Assembly: GCA_017590115.1 (NCBI GenBank) | Contig: JAGGNK010000002.1 | Span: 17,913,264-17,977,263, forward strand | Direction of reading: 5' to 3' | Length of the DNA stretch: 64,000 nt | DNA from: Montifringilla adamsi | Taxonomy: Eukaryota; Chordata; Aves; Passeriformes; Passeridae | Part shown: positions 50,426-63,266 of the stretch, piece after piece | Layout of the letters: each line of letters starts with the position of its first letter | Numbering within the stretch: position 1 is the stretch's first letter | Translations under genes and position numbers: made by a program | Notes under the pieces: model-generated | The model's database searches: none | Seen by the model: the letters and a program-made list of their open reading frames with translations, nothing else | Told to the model about the DNA's origin: nothing

Positions 50426-53330
50426 ACTGGTGGAAGTGTGTTCCAAGCTCAGAATGTCTGGAGCAGTAAAATATTGGAAAGGAGAAGGAAGTGTGTTGGC
50501 ATGGCAACACTGCTTAACTCATATTTGTCAAGGCCACTGTAATTACTTAGCTGAAGCCACAGGTCACAGGAAGAATGTTATCAGAAGTAAAATTGTTCCA
50601 TCTTGTCCTCAACTTCCAGGCCAGAGGTTTCTAGATAAATCAAGAAGTGCAGTTTGACTGGAGGAACTCGCTCTCTCTTGCCTTGGCCTCAGCAAAATCT
50701 CATGTAAGTACCCTTTTGATCCTGTGTGTTCTTGATGCAAATTGCAGAAAGTGCCTTCTCTTGTTTACAGGATGAAATGTCAGGATATGAAAAGTGGATT
50801 GTTTACTTCTTTGAGGTGTCACTTTTGAATGTGTTTCAGAAATTGCTACTCAATACCTGAGACCAAGCCGGTATGACAGTAGGTATTAGAATATAAATCA
50901 GCATATCAAAATCAAAAAGGGGTTTGAAGGACCATTCAGTACAGAGCACTGTCCTGCATTTATACAGAAAGGTGGAAGGAATACCTGTTCATTTGGGGGT
51001 TGAAAGGATTTGATGTAAAACTGGAAGGTGAGCAGAAGCTGGATTGCTGCAAGGCTTGTGTTCAGTCGTGGTTTAACTCATCTGAAAACCAAGAGCTGTG
51101 GTCTGCCCTTGTCACTGTTACAGCTAAAAATTGTTCTTGTCAGCACAGGGGTTTGATTTTTTTGATCAAAGTTGAAATTACCTGATACCATTAAAGACAG
51201 TTCATTGAAGATAAGGGTTGAGATTTGCTCACAGCTGTCATATATTTCAGTAGGGGAATTCAGGAGTTGTTAATATTTCTGCCTCTCCAAATCCATTTAA
51301 CTTGCTTACAGATCTTCATAGATTAAACAGTGATAATTAATTAAAATTCTAGTTAAAGTAATTCAAATTCTAGCTGTTGTTTAAACTTATTTTTAAATTT
51401 TTTTCTTTGATTTCTTGAAGTTGTGCACACGGTGTTGTAAAATTTCCCATGTAGAATTTCATGTGTGGGCTATAACACCCGCTGTTCCTGATAAATGGCT
51501 TGTAAAAGAAAGGCACTATGGATTTTAATGGTATTTAAGCTTTATTTCTATTTTGTTCTTGGATTTATAATGTTCTTCTTCTATTGATCCATACCATTAA
51601 TGCCGAGATATGCTACATTTATTTTCTGAGATTGATCGAGCTGAGTGTGGTTTGTTGGCATTAACTGGGATGGGCATAAGGAGAGGAATCTTTGAGCAGA
51701 AGGAACAAATCTTTTCAATGAAAAATTCCTAGGGAATGTTTCTCTTATAGTATAGATTTTAGACACTAGTTTGAGTTACCAATAAAGACAGAGCCCAGAG
51801 GGAAAATTTTGCTTTTCTTCACACGGGTGGATTCTCAGTTGGTAGAAATAGGCTCCACTCCTTCCATTTCAATGGACTTGCACCACTTCACAGTGTCAGT
51901 GTGGGGAAAAAATATCACTTCCATCAGCCTTCCAGATAAATAATCCAGTAATTAATCTGAGTAGCATTCTCAAAATAAAAATGTAGAAATGTTCTTGTTG
52001 GAGAAGAATAACAGAATAGCAAGGTTGTCTGAGTTCACACCTTGCTGAGGCTACTAATTGAAATTGAAAAATCAAAACAATTTACAAGAAAGCAAAAGCA
52101 ATTAGCGAAAGAATATAACAACAGTAAAGTTTATCACTTGGAAATTATCTTATTTGTTCCTCAGAAATCTTTATGGATGAAATTTCCTTGGAGGTGTTTC
52201 TTTTGTAATTGACTTGTAGAGTTATCTATTAGTTCTTAGTGGTAATATTTCATTTTGCTCATTTTGCTTAAAATGAGGTCCCAGGGATTTTGTCACAGGG
52301 ATTTGGGGGTCAGCCCTGGCAGCTGGTGCAGCTCCCCACGTGCAGCATGGTTTGAGGGGCAGCAGCTCCAAAGGCCACTCTGTTTTCATTGCCAGCGTGT
52401 GCTCCTGCCTGAGCTCTGCACGAGGACTTCACCCTCCTGCAGCAAAACCAGACCTTGGACAGCTCTTGAGGGACATGGGGACAAAGGAACACCACTGCAG
52501 TGTGTTTGAATAAATGAAGTGTTGTCTCCAAACCATCAGCTCATCACCCATCCTGTTCCTTGTGCCTGGAGATTCTGGGTCAGTTCCTGGAAAACTCCGG
52601 GCTTTTGGGCTTGTTTTTTTTCTCTATTGTTCCTAAAATGCTTTGCTGTTTTCAGTATTTATGGCTTGATGTCTGTCTGACTGTCATCATTACCAAGACT
52701 TGTGGCTTATTGCTATTGACATAAAACATTTTATTTTCATGTTGAGGTAATTTAAACTGGGAGAGGTTTGGGAGCAAGGCTGAATGAATGTTCCGTTCTG
52801 AAGGACTGCAGTTATCCCATCAAAGTGTGGGTGCCTCTCAGCACAGAGGATCTAGCTGACCTTTGACTGGGCTATTTCCATGGATTGTTCCCTGCTAGAA
52901 GTGCCTTTTAATGCAAGATCTAATCACTAATAACTTACTGGAACTCTCCTGTTTTGCTCTTCTTCTTGAGGCTGCAAATCTTATTTCAGAAGTCCAAGGT
53001 GCCTGTAACTTCCATTTTACATTTAAAAAAATAATAAATTCCTCCTACTCAGCATTTAAAGTTTCATTGACTAAAGAGAACTCCATTCACTCAAAGCAGC
53101 TGGAAATCCCTCCTTACTCACTTGTGATGCTTCAATTACTAAGTAAGAATTAAATCTTCCTGACCCACGACTTCCACCGAGTTGTACCAAGCTTGTAGCT
53201 GAGATTCCCAACACAGGAGGAGGAGAATACAGGGTTTAGATTGCACCTTGGGATTTCAAAGATCCAAGTCTTGGCAGCAAAGAATTAAATCTAGAGTTCA
53301 TGGGATACAGAGCTTAAATTCCCCTGCTGG
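50426..53330. other. Single-copy DNA without recognisable genes
   Basis: No gene is seen. The segments 51400-51660 and 52640-52930 are repeat-free and motif-dense. A GC-richer patch at 52290-52510 is not recognisable. Confidence 0.45.
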
Positions 53331-53391
53331 TATATATATATATATATATGTTTTGGTTTTTTTGTTGTTTTTTTTTTTTTTTTTTTTTTTT
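53331..53391. repeat. (TA)9 followed by T-rich tract with T24
   Basis: A TA run at 53331-53349 is followed by T-rich sequence and 24 T at 53368-53391. On the minus strand this looks like a poly(A) tail then TA repeats, so a minus-strand retroposed sequence could end here. No clear AATAAA precedes it and no parent gene was recognised. Confidence 0.9.
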
Positions 53392-56300
53392 GTCCAAATG
53401 TATCTTCTATTTCCTTTGTGTCAGTGAGAGGGAGAGAGTGGCCTCTCCTGGGAGGTGGGATGTAAAGGTTTAGACCTTTTTCAGTAAGACAGAGCTCAAA
53501 ATTAGGCCTGTGAGTATTTAAAACTGTCTCTAACCCCCATAACTGCTCTGCTTCTGCCAGCATTTCCCTGGCTCTGTGTCCTGTTAGCTCTTTTCTCCAA
53601 AGCTCCTCTCTGTCTTTAAAGAGGCTTGGAGCAGCACTGTGCATTTCTGCCTGGTGCCCAGGGGCAGGATGTGAGGCTCCATCTCCTGGGGCTGACCCAG
53701 CTGTGGTCCAGGCAGTGCTGGGGGTTTTTAATCCTGCTCTGAGGGGATCCTTGTGCCCTGTAAAGGGTGTGCTCACCCCAGCCCTGCCCAGGCCTCCAAT
53801 TCCCAGGCACTGCACTGAAAGTTGAAATTATTCAACAGTGAATAATTGCGGTGTTTGTGCCCTTTATCTGCTATTTGGCCATCCTGTGCCTTCATTGTCA
53901 AGAAATCTGATGTTTTCCAACTTGGCATTAAAAACCTCAATGTGTTTGGTATCAGCATAATACTGCCACTATAAATTTATTATCTAAATTGCGATGAACT
54001 CAGCTGAACTTTTATTCACCATCCTGATCATGATCTTTTAAAAGAAACCACTTCAAGCTGCAATAGGTACAAAGAAGAGCTATTAATGTGATTAAAAAAT
54101 AACTGAGTATAAAATTTTCTTCTAAGAAATTTTCTTGTTCACGTCCCAGTTCCTTGCACATACCAGAAAAGCTTCAAGTGTTTTAAATGTGCATTTTCTT
54201 TCTGGCATGTAGATGAAATTACTGCAACAGATTTGCATTTTTTTCTCCTACAATGCCTTTTATACCTGCTTTTACTTATCTCACAGTAGCACTGGTAAAC
54301 AGCAGAGCAGTGTGGGATAGGTGTGACATCTCCTACAATAACTGCACTCCCACACAAGCCATTTTAGGGTGTGCAAAACTTGTTCCCCTTATTACTTCAT
54401 CTAAATCAATACCATAATCTGCTTTGTTTGGGAGACGAAGGGCATAATCCTGGTTATTGTACTGTGTGGGCAATTTATCCAGTGATTTAATAAATATCAC
54501 ACAAAATCAAATTTAATGCAAAGGTAGAATTGAAACTTGACGTGGTTATTGAATATATACCTCCCTGTCAAGTGGAATGAGATTTGCCTGGCAGAGACAA
54601 AACCAGGAGCCAGCTCTGTGGGCAGAGAGAATTTGGAGTTAGGATTTCAGTGAGAGACAAAAGCATTTTTCAGCTCTTAACCTGGCCTGCCCTTTGAAAG
54701 AATCTGGAGAATCTTTGGATATGTCTCTTTGTGGAGAACTAGAAAAGGTTTAGTCAGTTCTTTGTGGGCAAAGTAAATGGATTGCAATCAAGAAATCCCA
54801 TAATTGTACTGTGGCTTACAGGGAAACTGCCAGGGGCTGCTGTGATCTCTGTTTCTGTGAATGGGGGTTTAGAGCAATAATTGTTTTAATTCATACACAC
54901 TATAGATAATTATGGCATAGACAGGAGGCAAAGAAAAATATTATCCCTACTGCCCAGTGGATGGGAGCCATAAAATGATGGAAGTCATGAGTGCCCAATT
55001 TGCACTGGAATAATTGGCAATTAGTTACCCCTGAACCTGGGGCAGCTCTGAGCAGGGAAAGAACTGAGCAGTGCCCAGAGCAGCTCAGACTGAGGCTTGG
55101 CAGCCTGATGGCTCAACTGCCCCGTGCAGAGCAGGGAACATTTTCTGCCTGCAGATCCACTGAGGCAGGGATTTCTCTGGCCCAGGAGGGCTCTCCCTGC
55201 TGAAGTCTCTAGGAACACAAGATTGCTGTGGGTAAATGCTCATTTCCATTTATCTAACCACTGATAACAGAACTGATCACAGATCAAATCGTGTTTCTTC
55301 TTTCTGATGTAAGGCTCAGAAAAAAATCATGTTTTTTATTTTTTTTTTTTTTGGTTTGATTTTAAGGAAACCTTGCAAAGTGCATCTTAGAGAAAAAAAC
55401 CCCACATTTTCCATCATGATTAACCCACTATTTGCTCCTAGCTGCCACTAGCCAAAATTTGGCTTCTGTGGCTGATAGCAAGCAGAAAAGAAATGTCTAC
55501 TCTGAGTCAGAATTAAGAGAAAACAATTCTGAAGAAATAAGGTTTTGGCAGGGAATCTTCATGTCATGCTTTCCTGGTGAAGTCTTAATAAGAATCTTTT
55601 TTTAGAAGCAAGCAAGTGGCACAGTGGCCTGGGCTGGCACAGTTGGGGCATCCAAATTTTTTTTTTCCTGAGGGAAAATACCAGCTTAGTGCCAATACTT
55701 CCATGAAGAACAGATACATCTTTAGAATCTCTATTTTAATTACATTAATTCTCTCTGCTTCAGGTTTTTATTTTAAAATCTGTTCTTTTTTAAGTAAGTC
55801 ATTAAAGCAAAAAAGTCATTTTAAAGTAAGTCATTAAAGCAAAAAAAGTCAGTGAAGTCAGTAAAGCAATGCTTTCCAGGCTCACTGTGTATTACAAAAT
55901 ATATTATGGGTTTGGCTCTTACAGTTCCAGTCTGAACTTGGGCAGCTCTTACAAAAATCAAATTTCTCCCCTTGTGTTAGGAAGTCTCCTGTCCCTTTTT
56001 TCTGCCCAGCTGTCCATATTTCATGCCCCTTCCTCTGTCATTATGATATAATTTGAATTTTCCTCAATTTGTCCTCAAAATAAATTTATTTTTCTTCATT
56101 TTTACTTCTATCTCAAAAGCTCCTGTAATTTTTTTTTTGCATAAATATGTAAATTAACTTTTAATAACAAAAAAAAAAAAAAAAATCCCCAACGATGTTT
56201 TGCTTCCTTGGCTGAGCAGGATCAGATGGGACAAGGGCAGGGAGCAGTGAGGGCTGTGCTCAGCTGAAGTGACAAATGCAAATCCTTCTGCTACCTTGGA

Positions 56301-58758
56301 TTAAAAAGGGCTCCCCTGAAGGGGAGCTCGAGCAGTGGCTGCATTACAGTGTCAGGTGCAAAACCTTTAATGGAGAGAAATTGCCTCAACTAATCTATTT
56401 GTCAGCAGGGAGGGGAAGTAGGAAACTATATATAAACTTAGAAGCTGAAAGGTTTTGCCCTTCTCCAAAAGAATAAAATAATATAGCACTGAATAATGGG
56501 TTTGATTCCAGTTTTAAATTAGAAATCCAATTTGTTCTTATGAGCTCCCTACTCCATTTCTTACTACTCTCTCAATTCTGCTGGGTGACATTGGGAGATA
56601 AAGCAGAATTTACAAGATTGAAATAGGTAAATTTTTCTTAAAGGTGGACTGAAACCTGTCCAGAATGATGTATTATAAATGGTGTTGCATTTATTAATAA
56701 ATGCCAAGTATCCCCAGATAAGATAATTAAGTTTTATGCTTAGAGATGTGTTAAATGTAGATGCCAAATCAATTCTTTTCATAATTACTGTTACCTGTTG
56801 TAGGAGCTGAAAAATGGGATTTTTTTAACCCATCTGAATGCAGTATTGTGTTATGGCCATACGAACACATGCAGAGGAAACAGAATTGGCAGGGGGAAAA
56901 GTGCTGTTAAAATAAGTGATTTATATCATTTGGAAGCACTCTCAGAAAATGGTCTCCTATAGAAGTGCTATTTAATAATTTATCTCTCTTTAAGTTGGGA
57001 TTTGTCTGCTGTGTTGTGTGCCCATCACGCCCCAGGGTGGGAGGGAAGAAACGACTCGGGGCACAATTCAGGTTATGAAAAACTCTGCCAAATGGCACTT
57101 CCACAGCTTAACTTTAATGGAGCAGAGATCTTCTCAGTCGTGAGATAAGTCAAATTTATTACCTTCTCCTGAAATGATTTTTTTAAAGGAAAACAGTGCA
57201 GAAAGAGCCCAGGTTCCACCTTTCTGTTCTGAGAATCCCATTTGCACTCAGAGAAGTAAAAAACTTGGGTGGAAAATCAAATACAAACATTAGAGACTGG
57301 CAGCAAAACGTGTTTGGTGCAGGAGCATTTATTGCTTCTATGAAAATGGAAGTGTTTATGGGGAATATCCCAGGGGAATTGTATTGTTTAAGTTTTGGGC
57401 TATCAGTTAAAATCTCTTGCTCACAGGACTTCAGAGTCCTTCATTACCTGCTGTCCATAAATCACATTCTTGTATTTGGTAACACAAATTAATGGATTCC
57501 TTTCTCTCCTCTGCCTCGTACAACCTTCACCCTCTTCTCATTGACTAAAATTTCCACTTGGAGAAAACATAATTTCAAAATGTGAATGCTATGGAGATAC
57601 AATTGAGTCTGAACTATTTGTTATCAAAGACTTCACCATTTATTTTGGCTTTAAATTTGTGTAGAGGACACTGTTGCAGGGACAGCAGTGAAAACGTGGG
57701 GACAGTGACAGGACCACAGCCACTGGGGTCTCTGTGAGCATTTTCCAAGTCTCCAGCCATCAGTTCATGAGGCATTTCCTGAACCAGAGCTGAGCTTTTG
57801 TAAATTTCTGGGTGAAAAAAAATATTTTAAATTTAAATATTTACTTCCCGACATGGACACTCTTTTGATATTTATGCACAGGAATTGTCACTGAAGGATT
57901 TTCCAGATGCTGCAGAGCAGCATTCAACGACAGAGCACACATTTCATCTTCCAGAGGACACAGTCTGTACATGAAATTGCAGAATGTTATAGCTCAAGAG
58001 GATATTAGTTTAAGAACGGAGGTGAATAGAGGGGGTGTGATGAGGAGCTCTCCATGTTTTTATTTAATTTGTGTTTTGTCTAATAGCACAGTCTGTACTC
58101 CATGCCTGGGAAGGGGAGGATGTCATTCCCAGGGTAAAGAGTGACAGTGTATGGAAAAGAGGAGGGAATTCCTGGGTGATTCAGGATGTGGCTGCAAGGC
58201 CAGGCACAGACAAGTGCAGATGTGTCTGGAAAGAAATAATGAAAGAAATAATTCAGGGCCTCAGCCAAAGGCTATTGACTTCCTTTCTCTTGATGTAAGA
58301 GCACCTACACTGAATTTTTCCTCCTCTCCTCCAAAGTGAGGAGAAAGCAAGCCCTTCCAGCAGCGTGAGCAGTGTGATGCAGGAGCTGGAGGTGATGGAT
58401 TCAGTGCAGGGTTTCTGCAGAGAGCAGCCAGAAAGCCCTGGCTGTCCCCTGAGCCCTGGCTCAGCCCAGGCTCAGCCCCACTCCCCTTCCAGGGGCACCA
58501 GCAGCTCCTGCCAGCATTCCCCTGCCTTTCCAAGGGTTTGCTGGGCTCCCCTGCCCACCAGGACCAGCCTGGGGGCTGGCACAGAGGGCACACACTGCCG
58601 TAAGGGAAAGCTCCTCACTGATGGAATTGCCCTTTCCCCAGGATGGAATTACCCCTTTTCCAAGATGGAATTGAACAAAGTCCCTCACTGAAATCCTAAC
58701 TCCCTGTGTCACCTTCCCCTCCAGAGACATTTGGCACTCTCCAGAAGGATTTGCATTC
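53392..58758. other. Single-copy DNA without recognisable genes
   Basis: No gene is seen. Small items: T-run near 55338-55352; a 33-bp tandem duplication ('aagtaagtcattaaagcaaa') at 55790-55852; A17 at 56169-56185; a GC-richer patch at 58370-58620. The minus-strand frame at 53291-53815 (174 codons) includes the poly(A)-like tract and has no recognised homology. Confidence 0.5.
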
Positions 58759-58856
58759 ATGGAATCCCAGATTCCCAGAATTCCAGAATGGTTTGGGCTG
58801 CAAGGGACCTTAAACCTCCGCCAGCTCCAGCCCCTGCCACGGGCAGTGCATCCTGG
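58759..58856 (-). mobile_element. Short CR1 LINE 3' fragment, minus strand
   Basis: The sequence 'ccagaatggtttgggctgca' followed by 'agggaccttaaacctccgcc' and 'cccctgccacgggcagtg' matches the extreme 3' end of avian CR1 in reverse orientation. Only about 100 bp remain. Confidence 0.82.
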
Positions 58857-61310
58857 TGGATTCACTGTTTGGAGATTTCCCATCAGCGCCTTTGCTCCTG
58901 CAGATGAATTGTGCTCTTTGCCTCACTTCCATCACAGTGGGTGAATTCTCCTCCTGGCATCCCTAATATACATCCTTGCTAATATCTGCTGTGCTTAGAC
59001 ATGTCCCTCATGTAAATTATTAGCCTTTAAGTGCTGGCAACGTTAGCATATTGTTGCTGTAGGCTAAGTGTAATTCTTTTAATCTTGATGGTAATTTCCT
59101 GGTTAAATATTTTAAATAAATACATTTAAATAAATAACTTTGTACGAGGAATATTAATCATATCGCTTTAGCTGTATATTTGGATATTTGGTTATTTCTG
59201 ACTCTCTAGCTTTTAACTTTTCTATTTGGAGTCTAATTTGGCAAAGAGGATTGTGCCTTGTTAGCAATCATGTGTCTTGATCAGCATTTTGGGTTTCTGT
59301 TGGTATCAGGGCACAGAGTGAGAAATGAGGGAGGGTTTGGAATTCTGTTCTTCAGTGATCATCTGTAGGACTTTCTGCTGTGCTCTCTGGTTTCAGGATA
59401 TTTTAACACACAAAACTGGGGCAGAAAGGCATGTTTTGTGCCAATGCCTTTTAAAAGTAAAGGTGACCCTTTAGATGTGGCTGACACAGAATTTATGTCC
59501 TTGTGAACTGCAATTGTAGCACAAATGCTTTTATTACATCCAGGACATTCCTGAAACAAAGAGATTTCATCTCAATTTATGCCAGTATTCACAGAAACTT
59601 GTTTTTGATGATTCTTGGCACACTTTCACTGATTTCAGTGCAGGGCAAAGAAAACCAAACGTTTTCAGCAAAGAGCCAGCTCGAGTGGATGATTGTTTTC
59701 TCACAGACAATGACAATAATCAGCTTTTAAAGAGTCAGGAGAAAACCAAGGGATGGAATCTGAGTTTAACTGTATTTTTGGCCTTGGCATGGAGGATTTC
59801 ATAAAGGGTGCAGTGAGGAGTTATGAGTGAGGGATTTCATTCCACCTTGGGTTTTTGGTGCTAGTGCAGATCTGCTGGGATTGCTTTTCCTGTTCCCTCC
59901 ATGAGCTCCTCAAAGTTTTAGGGCTGACCTGTAAAATGTGAAGTTTTCCCTGCTTGGAGAAGTTTCCTATGCAGAGATGCTTTCTTTATACTCATTTTAG
60001 ATTTCTAAGGAAAAATGATACTAAAAGCCTTAGAATTTCCATGGAGAATTTCTGGATATTTGCTCCTTTGTACCCCACCTTTGGGAGCCCTGGCTCTGAG
60101 TCTCAGCACAGCCCCAGGGTCATGTGGAGCACGGTGAAATCTGGATTTGTTTTTGTTTCCAAAACATTTGTGCTGTTTTCCCTCATTTTAGTGCTCTCCT
60201 CGTGAAACCTGGTGGAGCTCAGGTTGCTACAAATGAGTGAAACTGGGACACCATGGAGATAATTTCTTTTTATGGTACCATTGCCCAGATATGGAACAAC
60301 TCAATAGTTTAAGCTTTATTTTTTCACATAACAAAATGCTAAATTTCCCTGAATGTCACCAAAAAAAACCCTAAAAACAAACAAAAAAACCCCAAACAAC
60401 CCTCCTGCTGGAGGAATTGAACACATCCATTGCATATTTTTATAGATCCCATAGCATTTTGCTATTTCCTCTGGCTTAATTTTATGTCTTTTTCATCTTT
60501 CTGTCCTATTTTTCTGGCTTCTCTTTTTGCCCTGTCTCTGTAATAATGCAATTTGAATTTCTAGTACCCTTCCAACGAATCTTTCAGAAAAAGCCCTACA
60601 CTTTGTAAGGTCATAATGGAAGATCTTTAAAAGTTAATTTTAGAAAACCAATTTGTCCCAATCAGTTCTGTACAGATGACAATTTCCTTGTCTCTGTGTC
60701 TGTTTTACAAATATTCATCCACAATTATCAGCACTTACAGTTTTCAAATAATATTTGTTCTCTTTGCCCCTGTTCCTGCTGCGTGGAAAGCCTGAACTTT
60801 CCTGTTGGGGAAGGTTTTTATTTGTGGCTGATTCCACCAGCGTGCTGAACGCAGCCCCCAGGCTGCCAGAACAGCAGAGTGAAATACACTCAGAGTGAGA
60901 AACGGAGCAGGGAACCTTCCAGGAGCTGTGAAGAACAACTGGAGGAGGTTTGCACAGCGTTTCCTTCTGAGCAGTGGATGCCTTCCAGCAGCAAAGTGCT
61001 GCCTCCAAGCTCTGGGTTGCAGTTTTCAGTTAAACCAAGGGAAGCAAGCCAATAATGCTGCTTTTTTTATAAAACTTTGGGAGCGTCGAGCAGTGCAGAG
61101 AAACGAATTGGAAGAAACATCTGGCTTAGGATAAAAACAGAGAGGGAGAGCTTAAAAACAGTGAGGAACTTACAAAAATCTGTCGAGCCTAAGCCTGGGA
61201 CAGCTCCAGGGGGGAATAATGAGAGGAATCCTGCGCCATTCCTGTGCCACTGGGATTGACTCCTGAGATGCCAGGGGAAATCCTGGAGTTCTCAGACCTT
61301 GCCCAGCAGA
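58857..61310. other. Single-copy DNA without recognisable genes
   Basis: No gene is seen. The stretch 58980-59220 is AT-rich, repeat-free and motif-dense. Further on there are C/A-rich runs near 60360-60400. Confidence 0.5.
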
Positions 61311-61608
61311 TTCTGTGCACAGTGAAGCCAGCCTGGGCTCTGCTTCTTTTTCAGGACTTTTTTTATTTCCGCATCTCTTCTTGTGATAACCTGTATTTTC
61401 CTCTTATTTGTTTCATCATTAGAGATTTTCTAAGGTATTTTCTAATGTACTTCCACTGCATTACGTTGCATTCTGAATGTGCTTTATGTTTCCAGAAGAA
61501 CCTGAACATTTTCTCTGAGGACTTTTTAAATTTATTTATTTTTCATTCTGTGCACAGTGAAGCCAGCCTGGGCTCTGCTTCTTTTTGAGGACTTTTTTTG
61601 TTTCCGCA
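61311..61608. repeat. Local duplication block A-B-A'
   Basis: A 63-bp segment at 61311-61373 ('ttctgtgcacagtgaagcca' onward) recurs at 61546-61608 with two mismatches. Between them sits segment B (61376-61518), which itself has a second copy at 63124-63266. The arrangement suggests template switching or serial duplication, not mobile-element insertion, since 63 bp is too long for a normal target-site duplication. Confidence 0.93.
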
Positions 61609-61849
61609 GGAGTTTTGCTCTGCCCTCACTCTGTGTTCAGAGGGAACACGTTTCAACCCCAACAACCTCACCAAGAGCAGGGGTGGAGCTATTTTAATTC
61701 CACAGCAGCACCCTGAGTCTCATTTATCTGATTATTGGATATTTTTTTGGCATTTCAAAGGGTCTGTGCCATGCTCTCAGCACTCGTGTCCTGGCTGGCA
61801 CCTGCTCTGCCAGGATCCAGCTACACCAGGGCTCAGAGAGAAACTGAAA
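61609..61849. other. Short single-copy stretch
   Basis: No feature was recognised. Confidence 0.5.
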
Positions 61850-62290
61850 TAGGATATGAAATAGGAATTGTTATGGAAAGAGAATTGTTGTTAAACAGGG
61901 AATTGTTATGAAACAACTAATCGTTATTAAATAGGGAATTATTAGGAAAAGAGAATTGTTATTAAACAGGGAATTGTTGTGAAACAACTAATCGTTATTA
62001 AATAGGGAATTATTAGGAAAAGAGAATTGTTATTAAACAGGGAATTGTTGTGAAACAACTAATCGTTATTAAATAGGGAATTATTAGGAAAAGAGAATTG
62101 TTATTAAATAGGGAATTGTTAGGAAAAGATAATTGTAATTAAATAGGTAATTGTTACGAAAGAGATAATTGTTATTAAATAGGTGATTGTTAGGAAAGGA
62201 TAATTGTTATTGAATAGGTAATTGTTGTGAAACAGAGAATAGTTATCAAATAGGTAATTGTTATGAAACAGATAATTGTTATTAAATACA
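61850..62290. repeat. AT-rich minisatellite, 17-18-bp subunits in a 71-bp unit
   Basis: Variants of 'aattgttattaaataggg' repeat throughout. The landmark 'actaatcgttattaaatagg' occurs three times with its TCG at 61921, 61992 and 62063, exactly 71 bp apart, so about four subunits make a higher-order unit. After 62100 the array changes to 36-bp dimers. The minus-strand frame at 62119-62340 is repeat translation (NNYLF-type). Confidence 0.93.
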
Positions 62291-63123
62291 TAATACCAGA
62301 GATGCAGGCTTGTGCTGGTGTTTGACAGGATTCTGGGCACTGCAGCATTAATTAATTAGTGCTGTCATTAGGCTGCTGCCTCTTGCCAGTCTGACAGCAG
62401 CAATGCAGCAGCTCAGGAGATGGTGACATCAAAAAAGCACTTGGGTACAGCATTGTTCAGTTTTAAAAATGGGTTTTGGTAAAGCACACTTAAACCCACC
62501 CAAACCATATCTGCAGAAATGATTTAGAGTCTGCATGAGTCTTTTCCCATTAATTTTTCAGGAGACAGGCAAAGTGGATAAATTATCTTCAAATTGGGAT
62601 TTAGTTGTCTAAGTAACTTGTTACTTACTCAAACTTTTAATTAACTAAACTGTTCTCTTTATAATTCATATTGAGCAATTTCCTGCAGCAGTATTTTACA
62701 GGTGAAAATCCATGGGCTGCTGATTTACTGAATGAGAAATAAAATATGAAGACGATGACTTGTAAAAAGATTTTAATTTATTGTTTTTTCATTTCACTTG
62801 AGGATGCCCTTACTTTTTGTCTGTGCAATTCCAATTTTTCCTAAAAGCATTATTTTATGAAAAAAAATTGGCATATTGAAACTTTCTTAAGCTGTAAAGT
62901 TATTTAAAGGAATTTCAGGATATTCCACATGGAACAAAAAACTACTCAAACACCAGTTTTAAGGGTTTTATTATGATGCCAAAAAGAAATATTTTAGTAA
63001 AAATAACAGTAATATTAAAAAAAAAAATCCAGAAGGAAACCCTTGAAAGAGCAAAAGTTTGAAGAAGTCTTGTAATGTCCTAAAAAAGAAATGCTGGTTC
63101 TTTGAAGGGGAAATCAAAGCATT
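62291..63123. other. Single-copy DNA, no feature seen
   Basis: AT-rich sequence with an A-run near 63018-63027. No gene was recognised. Confidence 0.5.
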
Positions 63124-63266
63124 TCTTCTTGTGATAACCTGTATTTTCCTCTTATTTGTTTCATCATTAGAGATTTTCTAAGGTATTTTCTAGTGCATTT
63201 CCACTGCATCACGTTGCATTCTGAACATGGTTTATATTTCCAGAAGAACCTGAACGTTTTCTCTGA
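63124..63266. repeat. Second copy of duplicated segment B
   Basis: Matches 61376-61518 over 143 bp without gaps, with about nine mismatches (roughly 94 percent identity), in the same orientation and 1748 bp downstream. The flanking 63-bp A segment is absent here. Confidence 0.93.

Noticed and set aside
61311..61608. 63-bp flanking repeats considered as target-site duplications or LTRs
   Set aside because: Far too long for a target-site duplication and too short, without TG...CA ends, for LTRs.
62119..62340. Minus-strand frame with repeating NNYLF-type peptide
   Set aside because: Pure translation of the AT-rich minisatellite.
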